A stretch of DNA of 64,000 nucleotides from Flavobacterium pisciphilum (GTDB lineage Bacteria > Bacteroidota > Bacteroidia > Flavobacteriales > Flavobacteriaceae): NCBI RefSeq assembly GCF_020905345.1, contig NZ_JAJJMO010000001.1:2914001-2978000 (forward strand). The letters run 5' to 3'. The translations under genes and the position numbers were made by a program. The notes beneath the pieces are model-generated. The model did no database searches. It was given only the letters and a program-made list of their open reading frames with translations, and was not told the origin of the DNA. Numbering within the stretch: position 1 is the first letter of the stretch; the number at the start of each line of letters is the position of its first letter. Shown here piece after piece: positions 33,550-42,213 of this stretch.

Positions 33550-35667
33550 TTATTTATTAAGTACTTCTAGTAAAATTTCCTTTTCTCTATCAGTACTGTT
33601 TTTTGGAGGATTTGAATTTAATTTTTGAATTTCTTCTTCAAACTGATTTTTAAAATCAATACTTTCAAGATCTCTTAAATTTAAAAGTGCTTTTGAACGA
33701 ACAAAAGATGATTCACTTCTTAGAGACATAGTATATAATTTTTTTATATCCTCTTCTTCAAAATCTGAAGATTTCAAACTTGAATATTTAAGAATAAATT
33801 GAGCAAATAACAATGAACTCTTATTATTGTTAATATTCTTCTTCAATGAATTTTGCAATAATGAAAAACTTGAAATAGTTGCGATGTTCTCCCCTATTGC
33901 ATTTTCAATTGCTAAACGTTCTGGCTTAGTTTCAACTTTAAAATATTTATTGATATCTTTTAAAGAATTATTGATACTGTTTTCTTCTTTTTTACCTTTT
34001 TCTTCCCAAGCATCTTTTAATCCAACAGTCTTATTAAATACTAATTTTGAAGTAGTTGAGTCTTTATCAACAGTAAAATAACCCAAACGTTGAAACTGAA
34101 ATTTATCTTCATTTACAGCTGTAGCTAAACTTGGTTCTACAAATCCAGTAACGATTTCTAATGAATTTGGATTCACAAAATCTAAGAAATTTTTATCTTT
34201 ATAACTGTCAGGAGCTTCATCTGTAAACAAACGATCGTATAAACGAACTTCTGCTTCTACTGCATGAGGAATAGAAACCCAATGCAATGTTCCAGATACT
34301 TTACGTTGACTTGCTTCGGTCCCACTTCCGCTTAAAGAATCAGTATCATAAGTAACGTGAATTTCTGTAATATTACCTTCTGAATCTTTTATAACGCTTT
34401 CTCCTTTAATGATATATGCATTTTTAAGACGTACTTCTTTTCCTAACGTCAAACGGAAAAATTTAGCTGGAGCTTCTTCTAAAAAGTCTTCTCTTTCAAT
34501 ATATAATTCACGAGAAAAAGGAACTTTTCTGAATCCTGCACTTTCGTCTTCTTGGTTATTTTCGGCTTCTAGCCATTCTTCTTTTCCTTCTGGATAATTG
34601 TTAATAACCAACTTTACTGGATCTAAAACAGCCATTACTCGCGGAGCAATTTTGTTCAAATCTTCACGAATACAAAACTCTAAAACTGATACACTAATTA
34701 AATTATCACGTTTTGCAATACCAATTGTATTAGCAAAATTACGCAATGAAGCTGCAGTATATCCTCTTCTTCTTAATCCTGAAATAGTTGACATTCTAGG
34801 ATCATCCCAACCATTAACATGTTGTTCTTTAACTAATTGTTGTAATTTTCTTTTACTTACAACTGTATGTGAAAGATTACGTCTTGCAAATTCTCTTTGC
34901 TTAGGACGTAACTTATTATCATCTATAATTTGATCCAAAAACCAATCGTATAATTCACGGTGTGGTAAAAATTCTAGTGTACAAAATGAATGTGAAATTT
35001 CTTCTAAATAATCACTTTGTCCATGTGCCCAATCATACATTGGATAAATCTTCCAGGTATCACCTGTTCTATGGTGATCTCTGTGCAAAATTCTATACAT
35101 AATAGGATCACGCATCAACATATTTGTTGATTTCATGTCAATTTTTGCACGTAAAATATGTGTTCCAGCTTCAAATTCTCCCTTTCTCATTCTTTCAAAT
35201 AAGTCAAGATTTTCTTCAACTGAACGATTTCTATATGGACTATCTGTACCAGTAGTTGATGGGGTTCCTTTTTGAATAGCCATATCTTCAGAAGATTGAC
35301 TATCAACATAAGCTTTATCTTTTTTAATTAATAAAACTGCCCAATCATATAATTGCTGAAAATAATCTGATGCATAACGTTCTTCTGACCAAGTATAACC
35401 TAGCCATTCAACATCTTTTTTTATTGCATCAACAAATTCTTGTTCTTCTTTTTCTGGATTGGTATCATCAAAACGTAAATTCACAGGCGATTGATAATCA
35501 AGTCCTAATCCAAAATTTAAAGCAATAGAACTTGCATGACCAATGTGTAAATAGCCATTTGGTTCTGGTGGAAAACGAAAATGAAGCCTATCTTTTGATA
35601 ATCCTGATTTTAAATCTTCTTCTATGATTTGTTCAATAAAATTGAGTGATTTTTCTTCTGATGCCAT
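33550..35667 (-). CDS. glnS: Glutamine--tRNA ligase with C-terminal extension
   Basis: A class I synthetase charging tRNA-Gln. The HIGH motif is FPPEPNGYLHIGHASSIALN near residue 31. The KMSKS-type loop is VVSKRKLQQLV near residue 270. The block YDWAHGQSDYLEEISHSFCTLEF, given in parts as YPMYDWAHGQSD and SHSFCTLEF, is typical of GlnRS. At 705 residues it exceeds the roughly 550-residue enzyme; about 140 extra C-terminal residues follow the end of the anticodon-binding domain (after VGLKDAWEEKG). The position fits the GlnRS/YqeY-type fusions of other bacteria, but I do not recognise YqeY motifs here. Confidence 0.95.
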   Translation of the reverse strand: MASEEKSLNFIEQIIEEDLKSGLSKDRLHFRFPPEPNGYLHIGHASSIALNFGLGLDYQSPVNLRFDDTNPEKEEQEFVDAIKKDVEWLGYTWSEERYASDYFQQLYDWAVLLIKKDKAYVDSQSSEDMAIQKGTPSTTGTDSPYRNRSVEENLDLFERMRKGEFEAGTHILRAKIDMKSTNMLMRDPIMYRILHRDHHRTGDTWKIYPMYDWAHGQSDYLEEISHSFCTLEFLPHRELYDWFLDQIIDDNKLRPKQREFARRNLSHTVVSKRKLQQLVKEQHVNGWDDPRMSTISGLRRRGYTAASLRNFANTIGIAKRDNLISVSVLEFCIREDLNKIAPRVMAVLDPVKLVINNYPEGKEEWLEAENNQEDESAGFRKVPFSRELYIEREDFLEEAPAKFFRLTLGKEVRLKNAYIIKGESVIKDSEGNITEIHVTYDTDSLSGSGTEASQRKVSGTLHWVSIPHAVEAEVRLYDRLFTDEAPDSYKDKNFLDFVNPNSLEIVTGFVEPSLATAVNEDKFQFQRLGYFTVDKDSTTSKLVFNKTVGLKDAWEEKGKKEENSINNSLKDINKYFKVETKPERLAIENAIGENIATISSFSLLQNSLKKNINNNKSSLLFAQFILKYSSLKSSDFEEEDIKKLYTMSLRSESSFVRSKALLNLRDLESIDFKNQFEEEIQKLNSNPPKNSTDREKEILLEVLNK

Positions 35668-35685
35668 TATTTATAGTAATTTTAG

Positions 35686-35693
35686 CAAAGATA
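35686..35693 (-). promoter_or_regulatory. -7 element for glnS
   Basis: The minus strand reads TATCTTTG (TAnnTTTG), 18 bases upstream of the glnS start at 35667. Confidence 0.55.
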
Positions 35694-35699
35694 AAAAAG

Positions 35700-35727
35700 T
35701 TTACAGTTTTAGGTTTACAGTTTACAG
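35700..35727. repeat. Short TTTACAG heptamer cluster
   Basis: Three TTTACAG copies (35700, 35714, 35721), the last two tandem, between divergent glnS and folB. The same heptamer forms a nine-copy array at 58801-58863. Confidence 0.65.
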
Positions 35728-35785
35728 TTTTCTTTAGAAACTTCTCAGTAAATCTGAAACTTAGAACAAGAAATTAAAACAAAAA

Positions 35786-36148
35786 ATGGGAATTATTAAA
35801 CTAAAAAATATCCGTACTTTTTCTTACCACGGATGTTTAATTGAAGAAGGAAAAATAGGATCAGAATATGTAGTGAATTTAGAAATTCATGCCAATTTAA
35901 GAAAATCTGCTGAATCAGATCACCTTGCTGATACTGTTGATTACGTACATTTGAACAAAATTGTTGCCGAAGAAATGGCTATTAGATCCAAATTATTGGA
36001 ACATGTTGCCAAAAGAATCAATACTAGGGTACTTGAAGAGATTCCAATGATAACAAAAACAATCGTTGAAGTTTCTAAAGTCAACCCTCCTATTGGTGGT
36101 GATGTTGAGACGGTTACAATTAGAATGAAAGATACTAGAAAGAAATAA
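35786..36148 (+). CDS. folB: Dihydroneopterin aldolase
   Basis: A 120-residue cytosolic enzyme of folate synthesis that converts dihydroneopterin to 6-hydroxymethyl-dihydropterin and glycolaldehyde. The N-terminus IKLKNIRTFSYHGCLIEEGKIG contains the family signature (FSYHG with the catalytic-region Tyr and His), followed by the Glu-rich EEGKIGSEY. The end, NPPIGGDVETVTIRM, is the usual C-terminal strand. It is a single gene upstream of tRNA-Cys and divergent from glnS. Confidence 0.9.
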   Translation: MGIIKLKNIRTFSYHGCLIEEGKIGSEYVVNLEIHANLRKSAESDHLADTVDYVHLNKIVAEEMAIRSKLLEHVAKRINTRVLEEIPMITKTIVEVSKVNPPIGGDVETVTIRMKDTRKK

Positions 36149-36225
36149 TTTAAATTCAAATTTATAAAAAGAAATAAATTTGAAAAATAGTTGGCTTTAA
36201 GTTTTTAAAATTTAAAGATTATGGT

Positions 36226-36233
36226 TACTTTTG
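36226..36233 (+). promoter_or_regulatory. -7 element for tRNA-Cys
   Basis: TACTTTTG matches TAnnTTTG, 17 bases before the tRNA 5' end. Confidence 0.5.
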
Positions 36234-36250
36234 CCATCCGTTCAATTAAT

Positions 36251-36321
36251 GGCGTCGTGGCCGAGCGGCTAGGCTGGGCTCTGCAAAAGCTCCTACTCCG
36301 GTTCGAATCCGGACGATGCCT
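36251..36321 (+). tRNA. tRNA-Cys (anticodon GCA)
   Basis: A 71-base cloverleaf. Acceptor arms GGCGTCG and CGATGCC pair with one G-U. The anticodon loop CTGCAAA carries GCA, and the T arm is TCCGG-TTCGAAT-CCGGA. The discriminator base is U, as expected for tRNA-Cys. CCA is not encoded. A terminator follows at once. Confidence 0.95.
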
Positions 36322-36323
36322 CT

Positions 36324-36354
36324 AAAAGAGATACAGAAATGTGTCTCTTTTTTT
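36324..36354 (+). terminator. tRNA-Cys terminator
   Basis: AAAAGAGATACA pairs with TGTGTCTCTTTT (one G-U) around GAAA, with a continuing T run. Confidence 0.88.
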
Positions 36355-36472
36355 TGTGCTTTATTTTTCCATACAATTGTCATTTCTACCCAAAGAGAAA
36401 TCGTACTGAAATTACTTCTATTACTTATGTAATTTCTCGTCCCACAAAATGAAAAACATCAGTTATGAACAT

Positions 36473-36499
36473 AAAAAAACCTCTCGTTATGAGAGGTTT
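36473..36499 (-). terminator. Terminator of the rnr-GIN-lysE operon
   Basis: On the minus strand AAACCTCTC pairs with GAGAGGTTT around a 5-base loop and is followed by T residues, 28 bases past the lysE-family stop. Confidence 0.85.
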
Positions 36500-36526
36500 A
36501 TATTTTAATTTTGCAGTTATTAACAA

Positions 36527-37204
36527 CTACTTATCTATCTTTTCAAAAGCATGTTTTACCATTTCTTTTTCTTTTGGAAACCATCCTTGAACGATTAAAA
36601 CAAATCCAAAAATCATTAAAACTACACTTATTCCTTTTTTAATTTTAAGAATATTTGATGGTGTCATTTTAGATTTTAATTGCTTAGCTAAAACAATTTT
36701 TATACAGTCAATAATTAAATAAGTTAATACAACTGTTACAAAAAATGTCATCATTCTAGAAGTTTGCATTTCTAATTTTGGTCCAATAGAAATAATTATT
36801 GCAACCCAAAAACCTAGTACTCCGATATTTATAACATTCAGGAAAAAACCTTTTACAAAAAGGCTTCCATAATTTCTTTTTATGATATCACGATCTATTT
36901 CTTCATCGTTTATTTTCGCTTCTTTCTTAAGTTGTACAAAAGAAATAATACCATAAGCTAACATGATTATACCACCAAAAATAAATAGAGCTGGTTTATC
37001 TTGTAAACTTTTAATTAATCTATAACTTCCTAAATAAGCAATAGCTATAAAGAAAATGTCTCCAAGAATTACACCGAGATCAAAAACCAATGCAGCTCTA
37101 AACCCTTTGGTAATACTAGTTTCTAGTAATATAAAAAATACCGGGCCAACCATAAAGCTTAAAAATACTCCCCATGGAATCCCTGCTAAAATATCGTTTA
37201 TCAT
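36527..37204 (-). CDS. LysE/RhtB-family transporter
   Basis: A 225-residue inner-membrane protein with about six helices. The N-terminus GIPWGVFLSFMVGPVFFILLE and the motif TKGFRAALVFDLGVILGD are typical of LysE-type amino-acid or small-metabolite exporters. The substrate is not predictable from sequence. It is the last gene of a leftward operon with a GIN-domain protein 17 bp upstream and rnr before that; a terminator follows. Confidence 0.85.
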   Translation of the reverse strand: MINDILAGIPWGVFLSFMVGPVFFILLETSITKGFRAALVFDLGVILGDIFFIAIAYLGSYRLIKSLQDKPALFIFGGIIMLAYGIISFVQLKKEAKINDEEIDRDIIKRNYGSLFVKGFFLNVINIGVLGFWVAIIISIGPKLEMQTSRMMTFFVTVVLTYLIIDCIKIVLAKQLKSKMTPSNILKIKKGISVVLMIFGFVLIVQGWFPKEKEMVKHAFEKIDK

Positions 37205-37221
37205 TAAAATACAATTTCGTT

Positions 37222-37890
37222 TTATTCTTTTTCTTCAATCCTACCGCCTAGAACAGTTTTTTGGTTAATTTGTTTTGGTTTACCATAGATGTAAATATAG
37301 CCTCCAGCGTTTACTTTTGCATCAACTAAGGTAGTAGCATGGATTTCGGCATTTCCTCCCGCAGAAACGCTTATTGTCGTTTGTGAGGTATGTAATCCCT
37401 TTGCTCTTAAAATTCCTCCTGAACCTAAACTAGCTACTTGATTTTTTGCTTCTCCAGATATTTTTATAGTTCCACCAGAAACAGCTCTAACTTTAGCGTT
37501 ATCAACATCTAAAATTACATTGATTTCTCCTCCTTCTTTAGAGTTTAAGTCAATTGTAGTTTGTTTGAATGTTTCTTTGCTTGAAACGATACTTCCTTCG
37601 CTTACATCAATGCTTTCAATACGTTTGTAATACAACTGTATTGAAACATCATCTCCTGATAAAAGTTTTGGAAATGGCATTCTTAGTTTCAATTCTCCAT
37701 TTTTATTAACAACTTCTACTTCACTCTCTCTGCTTCCTTTTATAACTATCTTATTTTCTGAAGCATGAATTAGAGTAATACTCAATTTATCGAATACTTT
37801 AACTTTATCAAAATCTCCTAAATTCTTCGTTATCTGACCGAATGATACTTGTACAAATAAAATTGCAACTCCTATTAATAACTTTTTCAT
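37222..37890 (-). CDS. Secreted head-GIN (DUF2807) domain protein
   Basis: A 222-residue protein with a signal peptide (MKKLLIGVAILFVQVSFG-QI). The mature part is a putative auto-transporter-like adhesin head-GIN domain: NLGDFDKVKVFDKLSITLIH, then IDVSEGSIVSS and a chain of Gly-rich strands (VSAGGNAEIHATTLVDAKVNAGG, here in parts as SVSAGGNAEIHA and DAKVNAGGYIYIYG). It is probably periplasmic or surface-exposed; family function is not established. It lies between rnr (25 bp) and lysE (17 bp) in one transcript. Confidence 0.85.
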   Translation of the reverse strand: MKKLLIGVAILFVQVSFGQITKNLGDFDKVKVFDKLSITLIHASENKIVIKGSRESEVEVVNKNGELKLRMPFPKLLSGDDVSIQLYYKRIESIDVSEGSIVSSKETFKQTTIDLNSKEGGEINVILDVDNAKVRAVSGGTIKISGEAKNQVASLGSGGILRAKGLHTSQTTISVSAGGNAEIHATTLVDAKVNAGGYIYIYGKPKQINQKTVLGGRIEEKE

Positions 37891-37915
37891 GTTTTCTTTT
37901 TTAAATTTTTACTAC

Positions 37916-40096
37916 TTATTCTGCTCTTCTTAAAAAATGAAAATCCAATTGTTTTTTAACTAAATCGGCATTTTTTACTTTAACGTAAATCTCATCGCCT
38001 AATTGTAATATCTTATCTGATGTAGCACCAACTAGTGCGTATTGTTTTTCATCAAAGGTGTAATAATCATCTTTTATCTCTCTGATTCTTACCATTCCTT
38101 CACATTTATTAGATACAATTTCTACATAAATTCCCCATTCAGTAACTCCTGAAATAACTCCCAAGAACTCTTCATCTTTATGATCCTGCATGTATTTAAC
38201 CTGCATGTATTTAATACTATCTCGTTCTGCATTGGTAGCTAAACCTTCCATATTCGAACAATGTAAACACTTTGTTTCGTATGTTTCTTCATCTACCGAT
38301 TTTCCACCATCTAGATAATATTGCAGTAATCGATGTACCATTACATCGGGATAACGACGTATTGGTGAAGTAAAATGGCTGTAATAATCAAAAGCTAAAC
38401 CATAATGCCCAATGTTATCAGTTGAATATTTGGCTTTACTCATACTTCTAATAGCAAGAGTATCAATTAAGTTTTGTTCTTTTTTACCATTAACTTCTTC
38501 CATTAAAGCGTTTAATGATTTAGATATATCTCCTTTATTACGGAAATCTATCTTATAACCAAACTTAGCAATTACAGATTGCATTGCAATTAATTTATCT
38601 TCATTTGGCTCATCATGAATTCTATAAACAAACGTTTTCTTTTGTTTACCAATGTATTCAGCAACTTTTCTATTTGCTAAAAGCATGAATTCTTCAATCA
38701 AATGATTCGCATCTTTTGATACTTTAAAATAAACTCCTTCTGGTTCTCCTTCAGCATTCAAATCAAATTTAACTTCCACTTTATCAAAAGAAATAGCTCC
38801 ATTAGCCATTCTTTTCTTTCTTAAAATCTTAGCTAATTCATCTAATTTTAAAGTTGCATTTGTAATTTCATCTGAAACAACATAAGAGCTTCCTGTAATT
38901 GAAGTTTCTGCAGGAATTGTATTGTCTTTTGTTTCAATGATATATTGCGCTTCTTCATAGGCAAATCGTTGATCTGAATAAATTACAGTTCTACCAAACC
39001 ATTGGTTAATAACTTGTGCATTCTCTGATACTTCAAAAACAGCCGAGAAGGTATATTTTTCTTCATTAGGTCGTAATGAACATGCAAAGTTAGATAACAC
39101 TTCTGGAAGCATTGGTACTACTCTATCCACTAAATAAACAGATGTTGCACGTTGATAAGCTTCATCATCTAAGATTGTTCCTTCTTCTAGATAATAAGAA
39201 ACATCGGCAATATGAATTCCAATTTCGTAATTTCCATTCTCTAATTTCTTAAAAGACAATGCATCATCAAAATCTTTTGCATCTTTTGGATCTATCGTAA
39301 ATGTAAGCGTATCTCGCATATCGCGACGCTTAGCAATTTCACTTGCTTGTATAGAAGTATCTATCTTTTGTGCATATGCTTCTACTTCTACTGGAAAATC
39401 TGATGGTAAACCATATTCAGCCAAAATAGCATGAATTTCAGTATCATGTTCTCCTGGTTTTCCTAAAACTTTTACTACTGAACCAAATGGACTATCTGCT
39501 CTCTTTGGCCAATCTTCTATCGTAACTAAAACTACATCACCATTTTGCGCCTCTCCTATTTTATCCTTTGGAATAAAAATATCAGTATACATTTTAGGAT
39601 TTGCAGTAGAAACGAAAGCAAAATTGTTTTGAATATCAATAACACCAACAAAGTCAGTTTTATTTCTTTCTACAACTTCAATAACTTCACCTTCAGGACG
39701 TTTACCTTTTCTTCTGTTATAAACGTAAACTTTTACTTTATCTTTATCTAGTGCACGATTTAAATTGTTAGTAGGAATAAATACATCCTCTGTAAAGTCT
39801 GGACAAATAAAATAAGCCGTTTTACGACTTGTCATATCTATCGTACCTTCATAATAATCCTGACTAATTGCTTTGATTAAATATTTACCTGGTTCTGATT
39901 CTACAATCTTATTTTGAGATGCAAGAATCTTTAAATCTTTTATAATTTGGTTACGACTTTTAGTATCGTCTAGTTCGAGCTTTGCTCCTATTTGTTTGTA
40001 ATTAAATGGTTTATTAGCATGTTGCGATAAAATTTTTATAATCTTACTTGAGAAATCTTTCTCATTCTTTATCGGTTTTCTAATTTTCTTACTCAT
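37916..40096 (-). CDS. rnr: Ribonuclease R
   Basis: A 726-residue 3'-to-5' exoribonuclease that degrades structured RNA. An N-terminal winged-helix-like part (about residues 1-80), cold-shock domains, the RNB catalytic domain with DPKDAKDFDDALSF near residue 267, HFTSPIRRYPDVMVHRLL near residue 580, and a C-terminal S1 domain (LGVISGVTEWGIYVEIVS) are all visible. It is the first gene of a leftward operon, with a candidate TACTTTTG promoter at 40181-40188. Confidence 0.94.
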   Translation of the reverse strand: MSKKIRKPIKNEKDFSSKIIKILSQHANKPFNYKQIGAKLELDDTKSRNQIIKDLKILASQNKIVESEPGKYLIKAISQDYYEGTIDMTSRKTAYFICPDFTEDVFIPTNNLNRALDKDKVKVYVYNRRKGKRPEGEVIEVVERNKTDFVGVIDIQNNFAFVSTANPKMYTDIFIPKDKIGEAQNGDVVLVTIEDWPKRADSPFGSVVKVLGKPGEHDTEIHAILAEYGLPSDFPVEVEAYAQKIDTSIQASEIAKRRDMRDTLTFTIDPKDAKDFDDALSFKKLENGNYEIGIHIADVSYYLEEGTILDDEAYQRATSVYLVDRVVPMLPEVLSNFACSLRPNEEKYTFSAVFEVSENAQVINQWFGRTVIYSDQRFAYEEAQYIIETKDNTIPAETSITGSSYVVSDEITNATLKLDELAKILRKKRMANGAISFDKVEVKFDLNAEGEPEGVYFKVSKDANHLIEEFMLLANRKVAEYIGKQKKTFVYRIHDEPNEDKLIAMQSVIAKFGYKIDFRNKGDISKSLNALMEEVNGKKEQNLIDTLAIRSMSKAKYSTDNIGHYGLAFDYYSHFTSPIRRYPDVMVHRLLQYYLDGGKSVDEETYETKCLHCSNMEGLATNAERDSIKYMQVKYMQDHKDEEFLGVISGVTEWGIYVEIVSNKCEGMVRIREIKDDYYTFDEKQYALVGATSDKILQLGDEIYVKVKNADLVKKQLDFHFLRRAE

Positions 40097-40180
40097 ATAT
40101 CTTTTCTTATAAGGTTTAAAATTACAAAGAAGATATCAGATAATAGTTTTTAGGCCTCACTTTATTAAAAATATAACTTT

Positions 40181-40188
40181 CAAAAGTA
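40181..40188 (-). promoter_or_regulatory. -7 element for the rnr operon
   Basis: The minus strand reads TACTTTTG (TAnnTTTG), 84 bases upstream of the rnr start. Confidence 0.4.
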
Positions 40189-40279
40189 GCTATTTATTGA
40201 TTTTCAAAGGGCATTTGCAATTCACATACTTAAACAAATTTAAGTAATACTCATTTCGTATCTTTACAAAAAGACCTCT

Positions 40280-40513
40280 ATGCAAAGCTTTAAAACCATT
40301 GCTATATTCAATTATCTACACGAAACTGTTGTTCTAAAACATTTATTAGAACAAGAGGAAATTCCATATTATCTCGAAAATGAAATGACCCTTTCGGTTG
40401 TTCCCTTTTATTCGACAGCTTTGGGCGGAATCAAACTTAACGTTCATCCTGAGGATTTCGAAAGGGTTCAGGAAATCCTTGACAATCTCAATAATCCTCT
40501 TTCAATCGTTTAG
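40280..40513 (+). CDS. DUF2007-type small protein
   Basis: A 77-residue soluble protein: FKTIAIFNYLHETVVLKHLLEQEEIPYYLEN, given in parts as FKTIAIFNYLHE and LLEQEEIPYYLEN, then GGIKLNVHPEDFERVQEIL. This matches the DUF2007 putative signal-transducing fold (a small beta-alpha domain for which no clear function is known). A near-consensus -7 box (TATCTTTA, 40259-40266) lies 13 bases before the ATG. It is divergent from rnr and followed by a long non-coding gap. Confidence 0.8.
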   Translation: MQSFKTIAIFNYLHETVVLKHLLEQEEIPYYLENEMTLSVVPFYSTALGGIKLNVHPEDFERVQEILDNLNNPLSIV

Positions 40514-41216
40514 CTTCTTTTTCTAATTTTTTTTCTTTTTAAAATTTTAATAGTTGTTAACATATATTATATAATACAAAAGAAAAAATTTAAATTTAAT
40601 TAATTTTTGGTTGTTATTATAGTGTGTTAATATGTCATATAAATTTATTTTTAAATGTATTGAAATGAAGTTTGTCTTAGTTATATTGAGTTATCAACAT
40701 ACTTATATTTCGTTAAAGGATTAATTCATAAGACTTTTTAGATTTTAATTAACATTGGTTAACAACCTAAAATGAATTCATTTTGTAGATAACTTCATAT
40801 GTTGATTTTTGTTGAAAATGTACTTTTTGATATTGATAACTTTTCTAAAAATTCTCCAAACTTTATTAGGTTTTTAAATTCCAGTTTTGGATTAGGTTTT
40901 TTAATGACACAACCAAAAAAAACTTCTAATTTTCTTTCTATACTTATTAACAAAAGATGTTAATTTAAAGTTAACTGAATATCAAGCAATTGCGTTTTGC
41001 TATTAACAATATAAAAAATTAACAAAATCATTAAATAATTATAACTGATTATCAATTATTTATGTAATATGTAAATCGTTAATAACTCTGTAATGTCCTG
41101 TTAAAATGAGAGTTATAATTCAGTTAGCTTTTATGCTTTAAATACAAAATAAGAATAACATTCTACAGCAATGTAAATAAACAAATGTTAGTAAAGTATA
41201 TCTAAAATTCTTTGGT
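40514..41216. other. Long AT-rich intergenic region
   Basis: About 700 bases with no plausible ORF. It is T-rich and contains many TTAAC/GTTAA words and one near-match to a DnaA box (TTATCAACA, 40691-40699). It lies where gene orientation changes from mainly leftward to mainly rightward. It could be regulatory or an origin candidate; the DnaA-box evidence alone is weak. Confidence 0.45.
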
Positions 41217-41224
41217 TAAATTTG
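41217..41224 (+). promoter_or_regulatory. -7 element for rpiB
   Basis: TAAATTTG matches TAnnTTTG, 26 bases before the ATG at 41251. This supports 41251, not 41212, as the start. Confidence 0.5.
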
Positions 41225-41250
41225 CGCTACACAACTTAAATATACTTAAA

Positions 41251-41682
41251 ATGAAAATTTCAATAGGAAACGATCACGCAGGACCTGATTATAAAAAAGC
41301 AATTGTTGCTATGCTTAAAGCAAAAGGACATGAGGTAACTAATTATGGTACTGATTCTGAGGACTCTGTAGATTATCCAGATTTTGGTCATCCAGTTGCT
41401 ACAGATATTACTGAAGGTAAGGCTGATTTTGGAATTGTTATTTGCGGAAGCGGAAACGGAATAGCAATGACTGTTAATAAACATCCAAAAGTAAGAGCTG
41501 GACTATGTTGGACAAAAGAAATAGCTGTTTTAACTCGTTTACACAATGATGCTAACATTATTAGTATTCCAGCACGTTTTACATCGATTCCTCAAGCTGT
41601 AGAAATGGTTGAAGCTTTTTTAAATACCGAATTTGAAGGAGGAAGACACCAAAATAGAGTGAATAAGATTGCTTGTCAATAA
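41251..41682 (+). CDS. rpiB: Ribose 5-phosphate isomerase B
   Basis: A 143-residue cytosolic enzyme of the pentose phosphate pathway that interconverts ribose 5-phosphate and ribulose 5-phosphate. It begins with MKISIGNDHAGPDYK, the RpiB/LacA signature, and has the catalytic-cysteine loop GIVICGSGNGIAMTVNK and NDANIISIPARF. The upstream in-frame start at 41212 would add 13 residues and overlap the promoter, so it is rejected. Confidence 0.92.
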   Translation: MKISIGNDHAGPDYKKAIVAMLKAKGHEVTNYGTDSEDSVDYPDFGHPVATDITEGKADFGIVICGSGNGIAMTVNKHPKVRAGLCWTKEIAVLTRLHNDANIISIPARFTSIPQAVEMVEAFLNTEFEGGRHQNRVNKIACQ

Positions 41683-41687
41683 AAAGT

Positions 41688-41710
41688 AAAAAAAACGGGT
41701 GCTTCGCACC
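41688..41710 (-). terminator. Terminator of the DUF1294 gene
   Basis: On the minus strand GGTGC-GAA-GCACC is followed by CG and a run of seven T. It lies between the convergent rpiB and DUF1294 genes. Confidence 0.7.
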
Positions 41711-41720
41711 AAAGATAATT

Positions 41721-41760
41721 AATAAGCCAGACGGATTTTTATAATTCATCTGGCTTATTA
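41721..41760. terminator. Inverted repeat after rpiB
   Basis: AATAAGCCAGA and TCTGGCTTATT are perfect arms around a 17-base loop. The following T run is weak. It probably contributes to termination between convergent genes. Confidence 0.6.
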
Positions 41761-41826
41761 TAGTTTTATATAGTTTATATTCAGGGTGTTAAAACGTATT
41801 TTTAGAGTTATTAACATTGTTAATAT

Positions 41827-42096
41827 CTATCTTTTATAATTTAATATTGAAATTACAAACAGGATTTGAACAAATATAATTCCACCAAATTTTACAATAA
41901 AAGAAGATTTACTCGTTTTATGTTTAAACAATACCATTGCTATTAACAAACCTAAAGAACCACCCAAAAGACCTATTGTAAAGAGTGTTTTTTCTGGTAT
42001 TCGATGCTTGTTTTTGATAGCCAGGTATTTATCATATCCAGTAAGGATAAAACTAAGAACATTTACAACTAAAATATATATTAATAAAACTTCCAT
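41827..42096 (-). CDS. DUF1294 membrane protein
   Basis: An 89-residue protein with three hydrophobic segments (about residues 3-18, 40-58 and 67-85). The motif SFILTGYDKYLAIKNKHRIPEKTLFTIGLLGGSLG, given in parts as LTGYDKYLAIKNKHRIPE and TLFTIGLLGGSLG, followed by FKHKTSK, is the DUF1294 signature. Function is unknown; the domain is sometimes fused to cold-shock domains elsewhere. A TATCTTTG -7 box lies upstream on the minus strand. Confidence 0.85.
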   Translation of the reverse strand: MEVLLIYILVVNVLSFILTGYDKYLAIKNKHRIPEKTLFTIGLLGGSLGLLIAMVLFKHKTSKSSFIVKFGGIIFVQILFVISILNYKR

Positions 42097-42113
42097 AGGC
42101 TTAAAATTATAAA

Positions 42114-42121
42114 CAAAGATA
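42114..42121 (-). promoter_or_regulatory. -7 element for the DUF1294 gene
   Basis: The minus strand reads TATCTTTG (TAnnTTTG), 17 bases upstream of the start at 42096. Confidence 0.5.
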
Positions 42122-42213
42122 TTATTTTAGCCGAGTGATTGTTTAATTTGCAACAATGGTTCTAATAAGCAAATTATCTCATTTTCTAATCAAGAAATTA
42201 TTTCGTTAAAAAT

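Noticed and set aside
40514..41250. Definite replication origin
   Set aside because: Only one near-match to a DnaA box was seen and dnaA is absent; kept only as a candidate.
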